NCBI RefSeq assembly: GCF_900109755.1
Contig: NZ_FOAR01000004.1
Span: 226,627 to 290,626, forward strand
Direction of reading: 5' to 3'
DNA length: 64,000 nucleotides
Source: Pseudomonas agarici
GTDB lineage: Bacteria > Pseudomonadota > Gammaproteobacteria > Pseudomonadales > Pseudomonadaceae
Positions 18,721 through 27,632 of the stretch are shown here, one piece after another (the first letter of the stretch is position 1; each line of letters opens with the position of its first letter). The notes beneath the pieces are model-generated. The model was not told the origin of the DNA, did no database searches, and saw nothing but the letters and a program-made list of their open reading frames with translations. The translations under genes were made by a program, and so were the position numbers.

Positions 18721-19495
18721 GCTTGCAGCTCTCTCCGTGAACGTGAGCCGCCGGGGCCTCTTCGCTGACCACCGCGCCATGCAGGTCATGGGCGTGGTCG
18801 TGGTGATGGTGATAGATCGCCAGGCTCCGTGCGTTCTTGCCGAACAACTCGACGAAGGCCGGGTCGCCGCTGACCTGCTCGGGGTGCCCGGAGCAGCAGA
18901 CATGGCGATTGAGACAGACTACCTGGTCGGTGGTGCTCATCACCAGGTGTAGATCGTGGGAGACCATCAGCACGCCGCAGCCGTGACGGTCGCGCAACCG
19001 GGTGATCAGGCCGTAGAGCTCGGCCTGGCCGGCGACGTCGACACCCTGGACCGGTTCGTCGAGCACCAGCAGCTCAGGTTGGCGCAACAGCGCTCGAGCC
19101 AGGAGCACGCGCTGCATTTCACCGCCGGAGATGCTTTGCACCGGGCTGTCGATCACCTGATCGGCGCCGACTTCGTCCAGGGCGGCAATCGCCTGGGCTC
19201 GGTCGACACCCGGCACCAGTCGCAGGAAGCGTAGCACCGACAGCGGCAAGGTCGGATCGACATATAGCTTCTGCGGCATATAGCCGACCCGCAGCTTCGG
19301 CTTGCGCCAGACACTACCGCGCTCGGGCTTGAGCAAGCCGAGCACGGCGCGCACCAACGTGGTCTTGCCCGCGCCGTTGGGGCCGATCAGGGTGACGATC
19401 TGCCGGGGCTCGACGCTCAGGTGAATGTTGTCGAGCACGTTCTGCCCGGCAAAGGTCACGCCCACCTGTTCAAGGCGAATCAGCGCAGTGCTCAT
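18713..19495 (-). CDS. znuC: Zinc ABC transporter ATP-binding protein
   Basis: ATPase of the zinc importer, 260 residues. Walker [10 protein letters not shown], signature SGGEMQR, Walker [13 protein letters not shown] and switch histidine in MVSHDLH are present. The C-terminus is histidine-rich ([12 protein letters not shown]), common in ZnuC and possibly a zinc-sensing or -buffering tail. The ATG at 19495 overlaps the zur stop (TAATG), so translation is coupled. Confidence 0.96.
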   Translation of the reverse strand: MSTALIRLEQVGVTFAGQNVLDNIHLSVEPRQIVTLIGPNGAGKTTLVRAVLGLLKPERGSVWRKPKLRVGYMPQKLYVDPTLPLSVLRFLRLVPGVDRAQAIAALDEVGADQVIDSPVQSISGGEMQRVLLARALLRQPELLVLDEPVQGVDVAGQAELYGLITRLRDRHGCGVLMVSHDLHLVMSTTDQVVCLNRHVCCSGHPEQVSGDPAFVELFGKNARSLAIYHHHHDHAHDLHGAVVSEEAPAAHVHGESCKHG

Positions 19496-19977
19496 TAAGC
19501 CCCCTGGCAGCCCGAGCAGAGCCCGACCACTTCCACGGTCTGGGCTTCGACGATGAAGCCGACATCCCTGGCGCCCTGGATAATCGCGTCGCTGATGGTC
19601 TTCTGTTCGAGCTCGATGGCCGCGTGACAACTACGGCAAATCAGAAACTGACCCTGGTGGGTGTGTTCCGGGTTATTGCAACCGATAAAGGCGTTGAGCG
19701 AGGCGATGCGGTGGACCAGGCCGTTGTCGAGCAAGAAGTCCAGCGCTCGGTAGACTGTCGGCGGCGCGGCGCGGCGGCCGTCTTGCTCGCTGAGCACAGC
19801 GAGGATGTCGTAGGCGCCCAGCGGTTTGTGGCTCTGCCAGACCAGTTCCAGCACCCGTCGTCGCAGGGCAGTCAGGCGCAGGCCTTGCCGTGCGCACAGG
19901 GTATCGGCCTCGGACAGCGCGCTGTGCACGCAGTGAGAGTGATCGTGGGGACGGCTGGCGAGAGGGGTTTTAGGCAT
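19495..19977 (-). CDS. zur: Zinc uptake regulator, Fur family
   Basis: Fur-family repressor of zinc acquisition genes (known as Np20/Zur in P. aeruginosa), 160 residues. It has an N-terminal winged helix ([17 protein letters not shown], then [20 protein letters not shown]) and a C-terminal dimerisation domain with two structural-zinc Cys pairs, CRSC and CSGC. The start is preceded by a 56-bp region shared with the divergent znuA, where an imperfect Zur-like site lies, so it is probably autoregulated with znuCB. Confidence 0.95.
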   Translation of the reverse strand: MPKTPLASRPHDHSHCVHSALSEADTLCARQGLRLTALRRRVLELVWQSHKPLGAYDILAVLSEQDGRRAAPPTVYRALDFLLDNGLVHRIASLNAFIGCNNPEHTHQGQFLICRSCHAAIELEQKTISDAIIQGARDVGFIVEAQTVEVVGLCSGCQGA

Positions 19978-20002
19978 GTGAGCGACGATTGTGGTGAGAG
20001 AC

Positions 20003-20015
20003 GTTATTATGTTAC
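20003..20015. promoter_or_regulatory. Candidate Zur operator between zur and znuA
   Basis: GTTATTATGTTAC lies in the 56-bp divergent gap and resembles the AT-rich GTTATnnnATAAC core of gammaproteobacterial Zur boxes. The palindrome is imperfect, so the call rests mostly on position between zur-znuCB and znuA. Confidence 0.45.
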
Positions 20016-20033
20016 CTGTTCCTGTCGCCTTGA

Positions 20034-20963
20034 GTGCCCATCGTGTCCCGTCTTTTTAGCTTTTTTATCGTTTTAAGCACCGGTTTGTTGATGATCGGCC
20101 CTGTCCAGGCCCAGGTCAGCGTCCTGACCAGTATCAAGCCGCTGCAACTGATTGCCGCAGCGGTGCAGGATGGCGTGGACACGCCCGAGGTGTTGTTACC
20201 GCCGGGTGCTTCGCCGCATAACTATGCGCTGCGGCCTTCCGATGTGCGCAAGGTGCAATCGGTGGCTCTGCTCTACTGGATCGGTCCGGACATGGAAAGC
20301 TTCCTGCCACGAGTGCTCCAGGGGCGCGGACTGCCGAGCGTGGCGGTGCAGGATTTGCCCGGCATGAAGTTGCGCCGCTTCGCCGAGAGCGGCCACTCCC
20401 ATGCCGAAGGCGCGAATGAGCACGACCATGACCACCGTCCGGGCTCGGTGGATGCGCACTTGTGGCTGTCGACCATCAATGCGCGGGTGATTGCCGCGCG
20501 TATGGCCAGTGACCTGAGCGAGGCCGATCCGGCCAATGCCCAGCGTTATCAGCACAATGTCGAAGCTTTCGACAGTCGTCTGGATGCGTTGGATGCCCGT
20601 CTGAAAGCGCGCCTGGCTGGCGTTGCCAACAAGCCGTACTTCGTTTTCCACGAGGCTTTCGATTACTTCGAAGATGCCTACGGGCTCAAACATACCGGCG
20701 TGTTCAGCGTGGCTGCCGAAGTGCAACCGGGTGCCCAGCATGTCGCGGCGATGCGCACGCGGCTGCAGGAAGTCGGCAAGACGTGTGTGTTCAGCGAGCC
20801 GCCGTTGCGTCCACGGCTGGCCGAGACGCTGATATCCGGCCTGCCGGTGAAGCTGGCGGAACTGGATGCGCTGGGCGGCTATACGCCAGCGGCTGCCCAT
20901 GGTTATGAGCAGGTGCTGGAGAAGCTCGGCGACGACCTGGCAGGCTGCCTGGAGTCCCTGTAG
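20034..20963 (+). CDS. znuA: Periplasmic zinc-binding protein
   Basis: Substrate-binding component of the zinc importer, 309 residues. A signal peptide covers about residues 1-26 (cleavage after VQA). The cluster-9 fold is clear: His in GASPHNYAL, the charged His-rich loop at about 122-142 (HSHAEGANEHDHDH), His in VDAHLWLS and VFHEAFDYF. The GTG at 20034 is the longest plausible start; a second GTG at 20043 is an alternative. It diverges from zur-znuCB. Confidence 0.94.
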   Translation: MPIVSRLFSFFIVLSTGLLMIGPVQAQVSVLTSIKPLQLIAAAVQDGVDTPEVLLPPGASPHNYALRPSDVRKVQSVALLYWIGPDMESFLPRVLQGRGLPSVAVQDLPGMKLRRFAESGHSHAEGANEHDHDHRPGSVDAHLWLSTINARVIAARMASDLSEADPANAQRYQHNVEAFDSRLDALDARLKARLAGVANKPYFVFHEAFDYFEDAYGLKHTGVFSVAAEVQPGAQHVAAMRTRLQEVGKTCVFSEPPLRPRLAETLISGLPVKLAELDALGGYTPAAAHGYEQVLEKLGDDLAGCLESL

Positions 20964-21055
20964 GCATTTTCCGTGGCGGGAGGGCTTGTCAGGACACCGC
21001 ATCGCCGCCCTGGGCTGAAACCACAGAATAGTCCCAGCACCTGGAAAACCGTTTG

Positions 21056-22006
21056 TTACATTGCCAGCGGCAACGGTGTGCTGATCTTCTGCCGCTGTGC
21101 CAGGCGCAATTGGAACTCCATCGGGTCGTGAATCAGTACGTCCTGTCCGGCAAAGGACTCGGCGGCAATCAGCCGTGACAGCCAGAATCGCACGCAGGCC
21201 ACCCGCAGCAGGGTCGGCCACAACTCGGCCTCCGCCGCGGTAAATGGTCGCAGGCTGGCATAGGCTGCCAGCAGCGCCCGCGCCCGTTGGCCGTCGATCT
21301 GGCCGGCGTCATCCGAGCACCAATCATTCAAGGCAATGGCAACGTCGTACAGCATTGGCCCGGAGCAGGCGTTGTAGAAGTCGATCAGGCCGGTCAGGTG
21401 CGTGCCTTCGAACATCGCGTTGTCGCGGAACAGGTCGGCGTGGATATTCGCCCGTGGCAAGGCCAGGATCTGCGCCTTGCGTCGGCTGATCTCGTCCAGC
21501 GCCGCCTGCAGCAGCGCCTGTGGCTCGGCGTTCAGGTGCGACATGAGCTGAGCACCCTCTTCGAGCATCCAATCCAGGCCGCGATCGGTTTTGCGTTCGA
21601 TGGGCTGGTCGCGGGTTGCCAGGTGCAAGTGACCGAGCAGTTCGCCCACCTGCGCGCAATGCTGGGCATTGGCCTGCTTGATGTGCTTACCAGCCAGGCG
21701 CGGTTGCAGCAGCGCCGGCTTGCCGGCCAGTTCGCGTAAGGCCTGGCCATCGGTGGTGCGCAGCGCATAGGGCACCGGCAGATCGGCGCCATGGAGCACG
21801 TCCAGCAGATCGATAAAGAACGGCATTTCCTGGACCGGTCCACGTTCCACCAGGGTCAGGACGTACTCGCCCTTCTCCAGGCTGATAAAGAAATTGGTGT
21901 TTTCGCTACCGGCGGCAATTCCCTGGAAATCGAGCAAGCGACCGAGCCCGTAAGGGGCGAGAAAGGTTTCCAGCTCAGGTCGAGCCAGGGGGGTAAACAC
22001 AGACAT
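21056..22006 (-). CDS. thrB: Homoserine kinase (ThrB, choline-kinase-like type)
   Basis: Predicted to phosphorylate homoserine in threonine synthesis. The 316-residue protein is the pseudomonad-type ThrB with a protein-kinase-like fold: nucleotide region SENTNFFISLEKGEYVLTL, catalytic Brenner motif NIHADLFRDNAMF (HxDxxxxN) and metal-binding GLIDFYNAC. The frame extends upstream to 22054, but the start at 22006 gives the family N-terminus MSVFTPLARPELETFLAPYG. It lies 58 bp downstream of the DUF2782 gene. Confidence 0.9.
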   Translation of the reverse strand: MSVFTPLARPELETFLAPYGLGRLLDFQGIAAGSENTNFFISLEKGEYVLTLVERGPVQEMPFFIDLLDVLHGADLPVPYALRTTDGQALRELAGKPALLQPRLAGKHIKQANAQHCAQVGELLGHLHLATRDQPIERKTDRGLDWMLEEGAQLMSHLNAEPQALLQAALDEISRRKAQILALPRANIHADLFRDNAMFEGTHLTGLIDFYNACSGPMLYDVAIALNDWCSDDAGQIDGQRARALLAAYASLRPFTAAEAELWPTLLRVACVRFWLSRLIAAESFAGQDVLIHDPMEFQLRLAQRQKISTPLPLAM

Positions 22007-22064
22007 GGTGAGAACTGCCAGTACGGGCGCCGCGATTGAGCCAGCGCCGATCAAGGTTAAAGGG

Positions 22065-22355
22065 TTATTTCCATTCGAAGATCTTCCATGACGGAATCAG
22101 CATATCCGGCTGATCCGAGCGGATAAAGTTTGCATCAGTTCCGTCGGCGCGCACCAGGAAGTAAGGCGGGGCACCCTTGGGAGTGACCTTGATGGCGTAC
22201 AGAAAGCCATTTTGCCGGTATTCCTGGATGACTTTATCGCCTTCCGTGCGGATGGTGACTTCTGGATCGGCCGAGGGTGCGCCCTCCGCGGCGATGGCCG
22301 CCAACGGAGTGATTGCAAACAGGCCGGCCAACAACAGGCGATTGGGTGTGCGCAT
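22065..22355 (-). CDS. DUF2782 family small periplasmic protein
   Basis: A 96-residue protein with a cleavable signal peptide (residues 1-22, ending AIAA) and one small beta-rich domain of the DUF2782 type (TIRTEGDKVIQEYRQNGFLYAIKVTPKGAPPYFLV). It lies between polA and thrB, as in other pseudomonads, divergent from polA by 74 bp. Function unknown. Confidence 0.85.
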   Translation of the reverse strand: MRTPNRLLLAGLFAITPLAAIAAEGAPSADPEVTIRTEGDKVIQEYRQNGFLYAIKVTPKGAPPYFLVRADGTDANFIRSDQPDMLIPSWKIFEWK

Positions 22356-22429
22356 GATAACCTTGTCCCTTTGTCGTCAACGGTTCCGCTATTCTAGCGC
22401 CGGACCCGCCGAAAAGGTTGATCGTACTC

Positions 22430-25240
22430 ATGAGCAAAGCCCCTCTCGTCCTGGTGGACGGCTCTTCATACCTCTACCGCGCGTTTCACGCGATGCCGCC
22501 GCTCACCACTTCCAAAGGCCTGCCGACCGGCGCGGTGAAGGGCGTCCTGAACATGCTCCGCAGCCTGCGCAAGCAATACCCTGACAGCCCGTTTGCCGTG
22601 GTGTTCGACGCCAAGGGCGCCACCTTTCGCGACGAGATGTACGCCGATTACAAGGCCAACCGTCCGAGCATGCCCGATGACATGCGCGTGCAGATCGAAC
22701 CGCTGCATGCCAGCGTCCGTGCCATGGGCTTCGCGCTGCTGTGCGTGGAAGGCGTGGAGGCCGACGATGTCATCGGCACCCTCGCGCGCGGCAGCGCGGC
22801 GGCGGATCGCCCGGTAGTGATCTCCACCGGTGACAAGGACATGGCGCAGTTGGTCGATGGGCACATTACCCTGGTCAACACCATGAACGAAACGTCCCTG
22901 GATGTAGCGGGCGTGAAGGCCAAGTTTGGTGTCGCGCCTGAGCAGATCATCGATCTGTTGGCTTTGATGGGCGATTCTTCCGATAACATTCCTGGGGTCA
23001 AGGGCGTGGGCGAGAAGACCGCCGTCGCCCTGCTGGTGGGGGTCAACGGTGGCCTGAAAGAGCTCTATGCCAATCTCGACCTGGTGCCGAGCCTGCCGAT
23101 CCGTGGGGCGAAAACCCTACCGGCCAAGCTGCGCGAACACGAGGAGATGGCGTTCCTGTCCTATCGGCTGGCAACGATCAAGGTCGATGTGCCGCTGGAT
23201 ATCGGGCTCGATGATCTGCACCTCGGCGAGCCGGACCGGGAAAAGCTAGCTGAGCTGTATGCCACGCTGGAGTTCAAGAGCTGGATCGACGAGTTGCAGC
23301 GTGAGGCCAAGCGTGCCGAGCTCCAGGCCAATGCCGAGTCTGCCCCGGCGCTGCCCGAGGAGGCCACCCAGGGCGCGGTCGAAGTGACGGAGCCGGCTTC
23401 CAACGAACCGCAGTACGAAACCATCCTAGATCAGGCGCGCTTCGAGGTCTGGCTGCAGAAGCTCAAGGACGCCAAGCTGTTCGCCTTCGATACCGAAACC
23501 ACCGGGGTCGATGCCCAGCAGGCTCGGTTGGTCGGGCTCTCCTTTGCCGTGCGGGCCAATGAAGCGGCCTATATCCCGCTGACCCACTCCTATATTGGCG
23601 TGCCGGACCAACTGGACCGCGATAACGTGCTGCTGGCCCTGAAGCCATTGCTGGAAGATCCGGAAAAACTCAAGGTCGGCCAGCACGCCAAGTTCGACAT
23701 GAATATCCTGGCCAATTGCGCCATCGGTGGCGATCAGTCACAGGGCATCACCGTGCGCGGTATTGCCTTCGACACCATGCTCGAATCCTATGTGCTGAAC
23801 GCCACCGCGACCCGCCACGACATGGACAGCCTGGCGAAGAAGTACCTTGAGCATGACACGGTCAGCTTCCAGGGCATCGCCGGCAAGGGCGCCAAACAAC
23901 TGACCTTCGACCAGATTGCCCTGGAACAGGCCGGTCACTATGCAGCAGAAGACGCCGATGTGACCCTGCGCCTGCACCAGGTGCTGCATGAGCAACTTGC
24001 GGCGATCCCGAGCCTGACCAGCGTGCTGAGCGATATCGAGATACCGTTGGTGCCGGTGCTGGCCCGGATCGAGCGCCAGGGTGCCCTGGTCGACAAGGAC
24101 CTGCTGGGCGTGCAGAGCATCGAGCTGGGCAACAAGCTGGTCGAGCTGGAGCGCCAGGCGTTCGAGATCGCCGGTGAGGAGTTCAATCTCGGGTCGCCCA
24201 AGCAGTTGGGGGTTATTCTCTACGAGAAACTCGGCCTGCCGGTGTTGAAGAAGACCGGCAAGGGCCAGGCTTCCACTGCCGAGGAGGTCCTCGCCAAGCT
24301 GGCCGAAGACGACTATCCGCTACCCAAGGTGCTCATGCAGTACCGCTCCATGAGCAAACTCAAGAGTACCTACACCGATCGCCTGCCGGAGCAGATCAAC
24401 CCGCGCACCGGGCGTATCCACACCTCCTATCACCAGGCCGTGGCCGCTACCGGGCGCTTGTCCTCCAGCGATCCGAACCTGCAGAACATTCCCGTGCGCA
24501 CCGCTGAGGGGCGGCGGATTCGCCAGGCATTTGTCGCGCCCAAAGGCTACAAGTTGCTGGCGGCGGACTATTCGCAGATCGAGTTACGGATCATGGCGCA
24601 CCTGTCGAAGGACGAAGGTCTGCTCAATGCCTTCCGCGATAACCTCGACGTGCATACGGCTACGGCGGCCGAGGTGTTCAAGGTCGAGTTGGACGACGTC
24701 AGCCCCGATCAGCGACGTAGTGCCAAGGCGATCAACTTCGGCCTCATCTATGGCATGGGCGCACAAAAACTGGGCAAGGACATCGGCGTCGGCACCAAGA
24801 CCGCCAAGGCCTATATCGATGTCTATTTTGCCCGTTACCCTGGGGTTCGCGAGTATATGGAGCGTACTCGCGTCCAGGCGTCGGAGCAGGGCTATGTCGA
24901 GACCTTGTTCGGTCGCCGGCTGTATCTGCCGGATATTCATTCCAACAAGCCCCAGGAGCGCGCAGCGGCCGAGCGCACCGCGATCAACGCGCCAATGCAG
25001 GGCACCGCGGCGGACATCATCAAGAAGGCGATGGTCAAAGTGGATAGCTGGCTGGCCAGTTCAGGACTGGACGCCAAGGTCATTCTCCAGGTACACGACG
25101 AACTGGTGCTCGAAGTACGCGAGGATCTGGTAGCCGAGGTCAGCGAGAAGATTCGCGAACACATGAGCGGTGCGGTGCGACTGGATGTGCCGCTGCTGGT
25201 GGAGGTCGGAGTGGGCAACAACTGGGACGAGGCGCACTGA
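22430..25240 (+). CDS. polA: DNA polymerase I
   Basis: Repair and Okazaki-fragment maturation polymerase, 936 residues. Domains in order: 5'-nuclease (about 1-290, FDAKGATFRDEMYADYKANR and VEADDVIGT), 3'-5' exonuclease (about 325-510, with FAFDTETTGVD retaining the catalytic DxE), and family A polymerase (about 540-936, with ADYSQIELR, KAINFGLIYGMG and QVHDELVLEV). All three activities look intact. The start at 22430 (ATGAGCAAAGC) is preferred over the upstream in-frame TTG. Confidence 0.97.
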   Translation: MSKAPLVLVDGSSYLYRAFHAMPPLTTSKGLPTGAVKGVLNMLRSLRKQYPDSPFAVVFDAKGATFRDEMYADYKANRPSMPDDMRVQIEPLHASVRAMGFALLCVEGVEADDVIGTLARGSAAADRPVVISTGDKDMAQLVDGHITLVNTMNETSLDVAGVKAKFGVAPEQIIDLLALMGDSSDNIPGVKGVGEKTAVALLVGVNGGLKELYANLDLVPSLPIRGAKTLPAKLREHEEMAFLSYRLATIKVDVPLDIGLDDLHLGEPDREKLAELYATLEFKSWIDELQREAKRAELQANAESAPALPEEATQGAVEVTEPASNEPQYETILDQARFEVWLQKLKDAKLFAFDTETTGVDAQQARLVGLSFAVRANEAAYIPLTHSYIGVPDQLDRDNVLLALKPLLEDPEKLKVGQHAKFDMNILANCAIGGDQSQGITVRGIAFDTMLESYVLNATATRHDMDSLAKKYLEHDTVSFQGIAGKGAKQLTFDQIALEQAGHYAAEDADVTLRLHQVLHEQLAAIPSLTSVLSDIEIPLVPVLARIERQGALVDKDLLGVQSIELGNKLVELERQAFEIAGEEFNLGSPKQLGVILYEKLGLPVLKKTGKGQASTAEEVLAKLAEDDYPLPKVLMQYRSMSKLKSTYTDRLPEQINPRTGRIHTSYHQAVAATGRLSSSDPNLQNIPVRTAEGRRIRQAFVAPKGYKLLAADYSQIELRIMAHLSKDEGLLNAFRDNLDVHTATAAEVFKVELDDVSPDQRRSAKAINFGLIYGMGAQKLGKDIGVGTKTAKAYIDVYFARYPGVREYMERTRVQASEQGYVETLFGRRLYLPDIHSNKPQERAAAERTAINAPMQGTAADIIKKAMVKVDSWLASSGLDAKVILQVHDELVLEVREDLVAEVSEKIREHMSGAVRLDVPLLVEVGVGNNWDEAH

Positions 25241-25323
25241 GCCTGGATCGGCCAGATAGCCTGCGAAGGGCATTCATTCTGAAATGTTCAGGAGTTATGC
25301 CAAATAGTTTTTGAAACCGCTCG

Positions 25324-25351
25324 GAACTAAATCGATGAAGTCGGACTCAGA
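25324..25351 (+). promoter_or_regulatory. AlgU (sigma-22)-type promoter of the ErsA-like RNA
   Basis: GAACTA (25324-25329), a 17-bp spacer, then TCAGA (25347-25351) matches the extracytoplasmic AlgU/RpoE promoter pattern GAACTT-N16/17-TCtgA. It is followed about 7 bp later by the expected start of the small RNA. P. aeruginosa ErsA is known to be transcribed from a sigma-22 promoter. Confidence 0.65.
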
Positions 25352-25356
25352 GTTAC

Positions 25357-25487
25357 CGAATGGCTGATAAAGCCCTTCGATGCTCCTATGTTGTGTTAAG
25401 TGTTGGCAGATATCTGGATCCCGCCCTAGCGGTCCGGAACTTGGACCCCGAACTTCCCCTCCCCATACGAAGTCCGGGGTTTTTTTT
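25357..25487 (+). ncRNA. ersA: ErsA-like small regulatory RNA
   Basis: Between polA and engB, the place of ErsA in P. aeruginosa and of Spot 42 in enterobacteria, lies a non-coding transcript-like unit: an AlgU-type promoter, about 130 bp, an internal GGTCC-ggaactt-GGACC hairpin (about 25430-25446), and a strong Rho-independent terminator. The terminator loop is rich in pyrimidines (CTTCCCCTCCCC), a plausible seed region. The size agrees with the roughly 130-nt ErsA. Ends are approximate; the identity rests on synteny and signals, not on an alignment. Confidence 0.72.
25446..25487 (+). terminator. Rho-independent terminator of the ErsA-like RNA
   Basis: CCCCG-a-ACTT pairs with AAGT-c-CGGGG (25446-25454 with 25471-25479), followed by eight T residues (25480-25487). 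Confidence 0.85.
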
Positions 25488-25495
25488 ACCCCCCC

Positions 25496-25618
25496 CCAAA
25501 CGGTCTGTGGCGTGCTCAGGCTGCGTTAAAAGCGCGGTTCGAAATGCTCATTTAGGCCGCTAAACTCCGCTTTCGAACCGCGCTTTTGCCTTGTCTGAGC
25601 GCACCACAGGCCGTTTGG
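25496..25618. repeat. 123-bp near-perfect palindromic repeat
   Basis: The left arm (CCAAACGGTCTGTGGCGTGC onward) and the right arm are reverse complements over about 58 bp each, with few mismatches. The apex reads CTCATTTAGgCCGCTAAACTCCG. It lies between the ErsA-like terminator and the 3' end of engB and has no coding content. Comparable CTCATTTA...TAAACTCCG palindromes are, to my memory, dispersed through P. fluorescens-group genomes. It would form a long hairpin in RNA from either strand. Confidence 0.75.
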
Positions 25619-25655
25619 CGTAAGCCTGCCGAGTCTCAAAAAAGCGGGGAGCGGG

Positions 25656-26297
25656 TTACTCGTTGGCTTCGCCGCCGTTGTCCGCCAGTTTCATCCAGTG
25701 CGCCAATACGGTGTAGGCTTCTTCCAGGCCCATGCGCTTGGGTGCCGAGAACAGTTGGAGGGTCACCGCGTCGCCCCAGCCCTTGCGGATTTGCGACTGG
25801 ACCTTGAGCAAGGTGTTCTTCGCTGCCCCATAGGTCAGCTTGTCGGCTTTGGTCAGCAGGACGTGCATCGGCATGCTGCTGGCAACCGCCCAGTCGAGCA
25901 TCAGCAGGTCGAAGTCGGTCATTGGATGACGGATGTCCATCATCAGAATCAGGCCCTTCAGGCTCTCGCGGCTACCCAGGTAGGCTTCCAGGTGACGCTG
26001 CCAGTGTTGCTTGAGCGGGATCGGTACTTTTGCATAACCGTAGCCAGGCAGGTCGACTAGACGGCGTTCATCGTCTAGCTTGAAGAAGTTCAATAGCTGT
26101 GTGCGTCCCGGAGTTTTCGAGGTGCGCGCCAGGCTGGCGTGGGTCAAAGTGTTCAAAGCGCTGGATTTGCCGGCATTGGAACGGCCGGCAAAGGCCACTT
26201 CAAAGCCTTCATCGTCCGGGCACTGGTCGACTTTGGCCGCGCTGAGCATGAAGGTGGACTGTTGGCACAGGCCGAGAATGGGATTCTTCAGTTGCAT
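25656..26297 (-). CDS. engB: Ribosome biogenesis GTPase EngB/YsxC (YihA)
   Basis: TrmE-Era-EngA-like GTPase needed for 50S subunit assembly, 213 residues. G1 is [10 protein letters not shown]3 [11 protein letters not shown]4 LTKADKL. The reverse frame is open far upstream to 27017 across the cytochrome genes, but only the part from [14 protein letters not shown] (26297) is family-like. The C-terminus is short and acidic (NGGEANE). The position after polA is conserved in many gammaproteobacteria. Confidence 0.95.
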   Translation of the reverse strand: MQLKNPILGLCQQSTFMLSAAKVDQCPDDEGFEVAFAGRSNAGKSSALNTLTHASLARTSKTPGRTQLLNFFKLDDERRLVDLPGYGYAKVPIPLKQHWQRHLEAYLGSRESLKGLILMMDIRHPMTDFDLLMLDWAVASSMPMHVLLTKADKLTYGAAKNTLLKVQSQIRKGWGDAVTLQLFSAPKRMGLEEAYTVLAHWMKLADNGGEANE

Positions 26298-26486
26298 GGG
26301 ATTTCCGATGTGGGCGGTGCCGGGGAGGCGCGAGAAGCTGTGTCGTTTCCGTTTCAGTAGCACCAGTATATAATGCCGCAGATTTTGTGTGCGCTTTGTC
26401 CCAACGTAGGATAAAGAACACGGGAACGATTGACCTAGACTGCGCGATAGAACGCGGTACGTTCCCAACCCTGAAAAGGTCGTTTC

Positions 26487-26777
26487 ATGACTAGATGGCT
26501 GCTCGTTGTCGGTGTCTTGATGCCGCTTTACGGCGCTCAAGCCACACAGGATCCCGAAGCCGTGTACAACCGTGTTTGCAGTGCCTGTCATGCCGGACAG
26601 TTGCCGATGGCCCCACGCAAGGGCGATCAGGCCGCCTGGAAGCCAAGAATGGCCCAAGGCATGGACGTGCTGGTACAACACGTGACTCAGGGTTTCAAGG
26701 CGATGCCGCCGCGTGGTTTGTGCGTGGACTGCAGTACCGAGGATTACCGAAGCATCATCCGATGGATGAGCGAGTAA
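26487..26777 (+). CDS. Small class I cytochrome c (c5-like)
   Basis: A 96-residue periplasmic mono-haem cytochrome. The signal peptide covers about residues 1-20 (cleaving after AQA or AT), haem is bound at CSACH (31-35), and the axial methionine is probably in KAMPPRG. Two further cysteines (CVDC, near residues 82-85) are typical of cytochrome c5. It lies just upstream of cytochrome c4, a likely electron partner for the terminal oxidases. Confidence 0.9.
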   Translation: MTRWLLVVGVLMPLYGAQATQDPEAVYNRVCSACHAGQLPMAPRKGDQAAWKPRMAQGMDVLVQHVTQGFKAMPPRGLCVDCSTEDYRSIIRWMSE

Positions 26778-26822
26778 GCCCGGTCCATAACTCTTAACCC
26801 TTAGCCGTAGTTGGATTAGCTG

Positions 26823-27428
26823 ATGAACAAATTGATCGTGAGTCTGCTGTTGACCCTGGGGATCGCCGGCCTTGCTCATGCCGCGGGCGACGCCGCTGCC
26901 GGGAAGGCCAAGGCCGCCGTGTGTGGTGCCTGTCATGGTCCTGATGGCAATAGCATGGCGCCCAACTTTCCGAAACTGGCGGGCCAGGGTGAGCGTTACC
27001 TGACGAAGCAAATGCACGACATCAAGTCGGGCAAGCGTACCGTCCTAGAAATGACCGGCTTGCTAACCAACCTCAGTGACCAGGACATGGCCGACATCGC
27101 CGCTTACTTTTCCAGCCAGAAAGGCAGTGTTGGCGCCGCCGATCCGAAGGTCGTAGCTCGCGGTGAGGCATTGTACCGTGGTGGCAATCTGGATCAGGGC
27201 ATACCGTCCTGCACCGGCTGCCATTCGCCCAACGGCGCGGGCAACGCCGCCGCCGGCTTCCCGCACCTGGGGGGCCAGCACGCGCAATACGTTGGCAAAC
27301 AACTGACCGACTTCCGCGAAGGCGCTCGCACCAACGATGGCGATGCCAAGATCATGCAGAGCATCGCCGCGAAGCTGAGCAACAAGGATATCGAAGCGGT
27401 CTCCAGCTATATGCAGGGTCTGCACTAA
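26823..27428 (+). CDS. cc4: Di-haem cytochrome c4
   Basis: Periplasmic electron carrier, 201 residues, made of two homologous cytochrome domains with haem sites CGACH (34-38) and CTGCH (130-134). The signal peptide is residues 1-20 (AHA). Cytochrome c4 donates electrons to haem-copper oxidases in pseudomonads, so a link with the caa3 and cbb3 oxidases is likely. It follows the c5-like gene by 45 bp and is ended by the terminator near 27.5 kb. Confidence 0.95.
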   Translation: MNKLIVSLLLTLGIAGLAHAAGDAAAGKAKAAVCGACHGPDGNSMAPNFPKLAGQGERYLTKQMHDIKSGKRTVLEMTGLLTNLSDQDMADIAAYFSSQKGSVGAADPKVVARGEALYRGGNLDQGIPSCTGCHSPNGAGNAAAGFPHLGGQHAQYVGKQLTDFREGARTNDGDAKIMQSIAAKLSNKDIEAVSSYMQGLH

Positions 27429-27510
27429 AAAGGGCGATTGGACACGCTGATGAAAGAGGCAAGTCTTTCTGCGCGTTAATGATCGATTAATCCTTGGCTG
27501 CGACAATAGA

Positions 27511-27535
27511 AGGGTGGCCTTGGCCGCCCTTTTTT
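27511..27535 (+). terminator. Rho-independent terminator after cytochrome c4
   Basis: AGGG-t-GGCC-tt-GGCC-g-CCCT forms a strong stem followed by six T residues, 80 bp after the cc4 stop and before dsbA. Confidence 0.8.
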
Positions 27536-27632
27536 GTGGCCGCTGCCGTTACACTAACGAACTAGAGCCCGCTCGGTCTGTCTGAAATACAGGTCGCGAC
27601 GGAAGCGACGTCCCAATGTCCAGGAGTAAAGC

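Noticed and set aside
26298..27017. N-terminal extension of engB to 27017
   Set aside because: It runs antisense through two real cytochrome genes; EngB homologues begin at the position of 26297.
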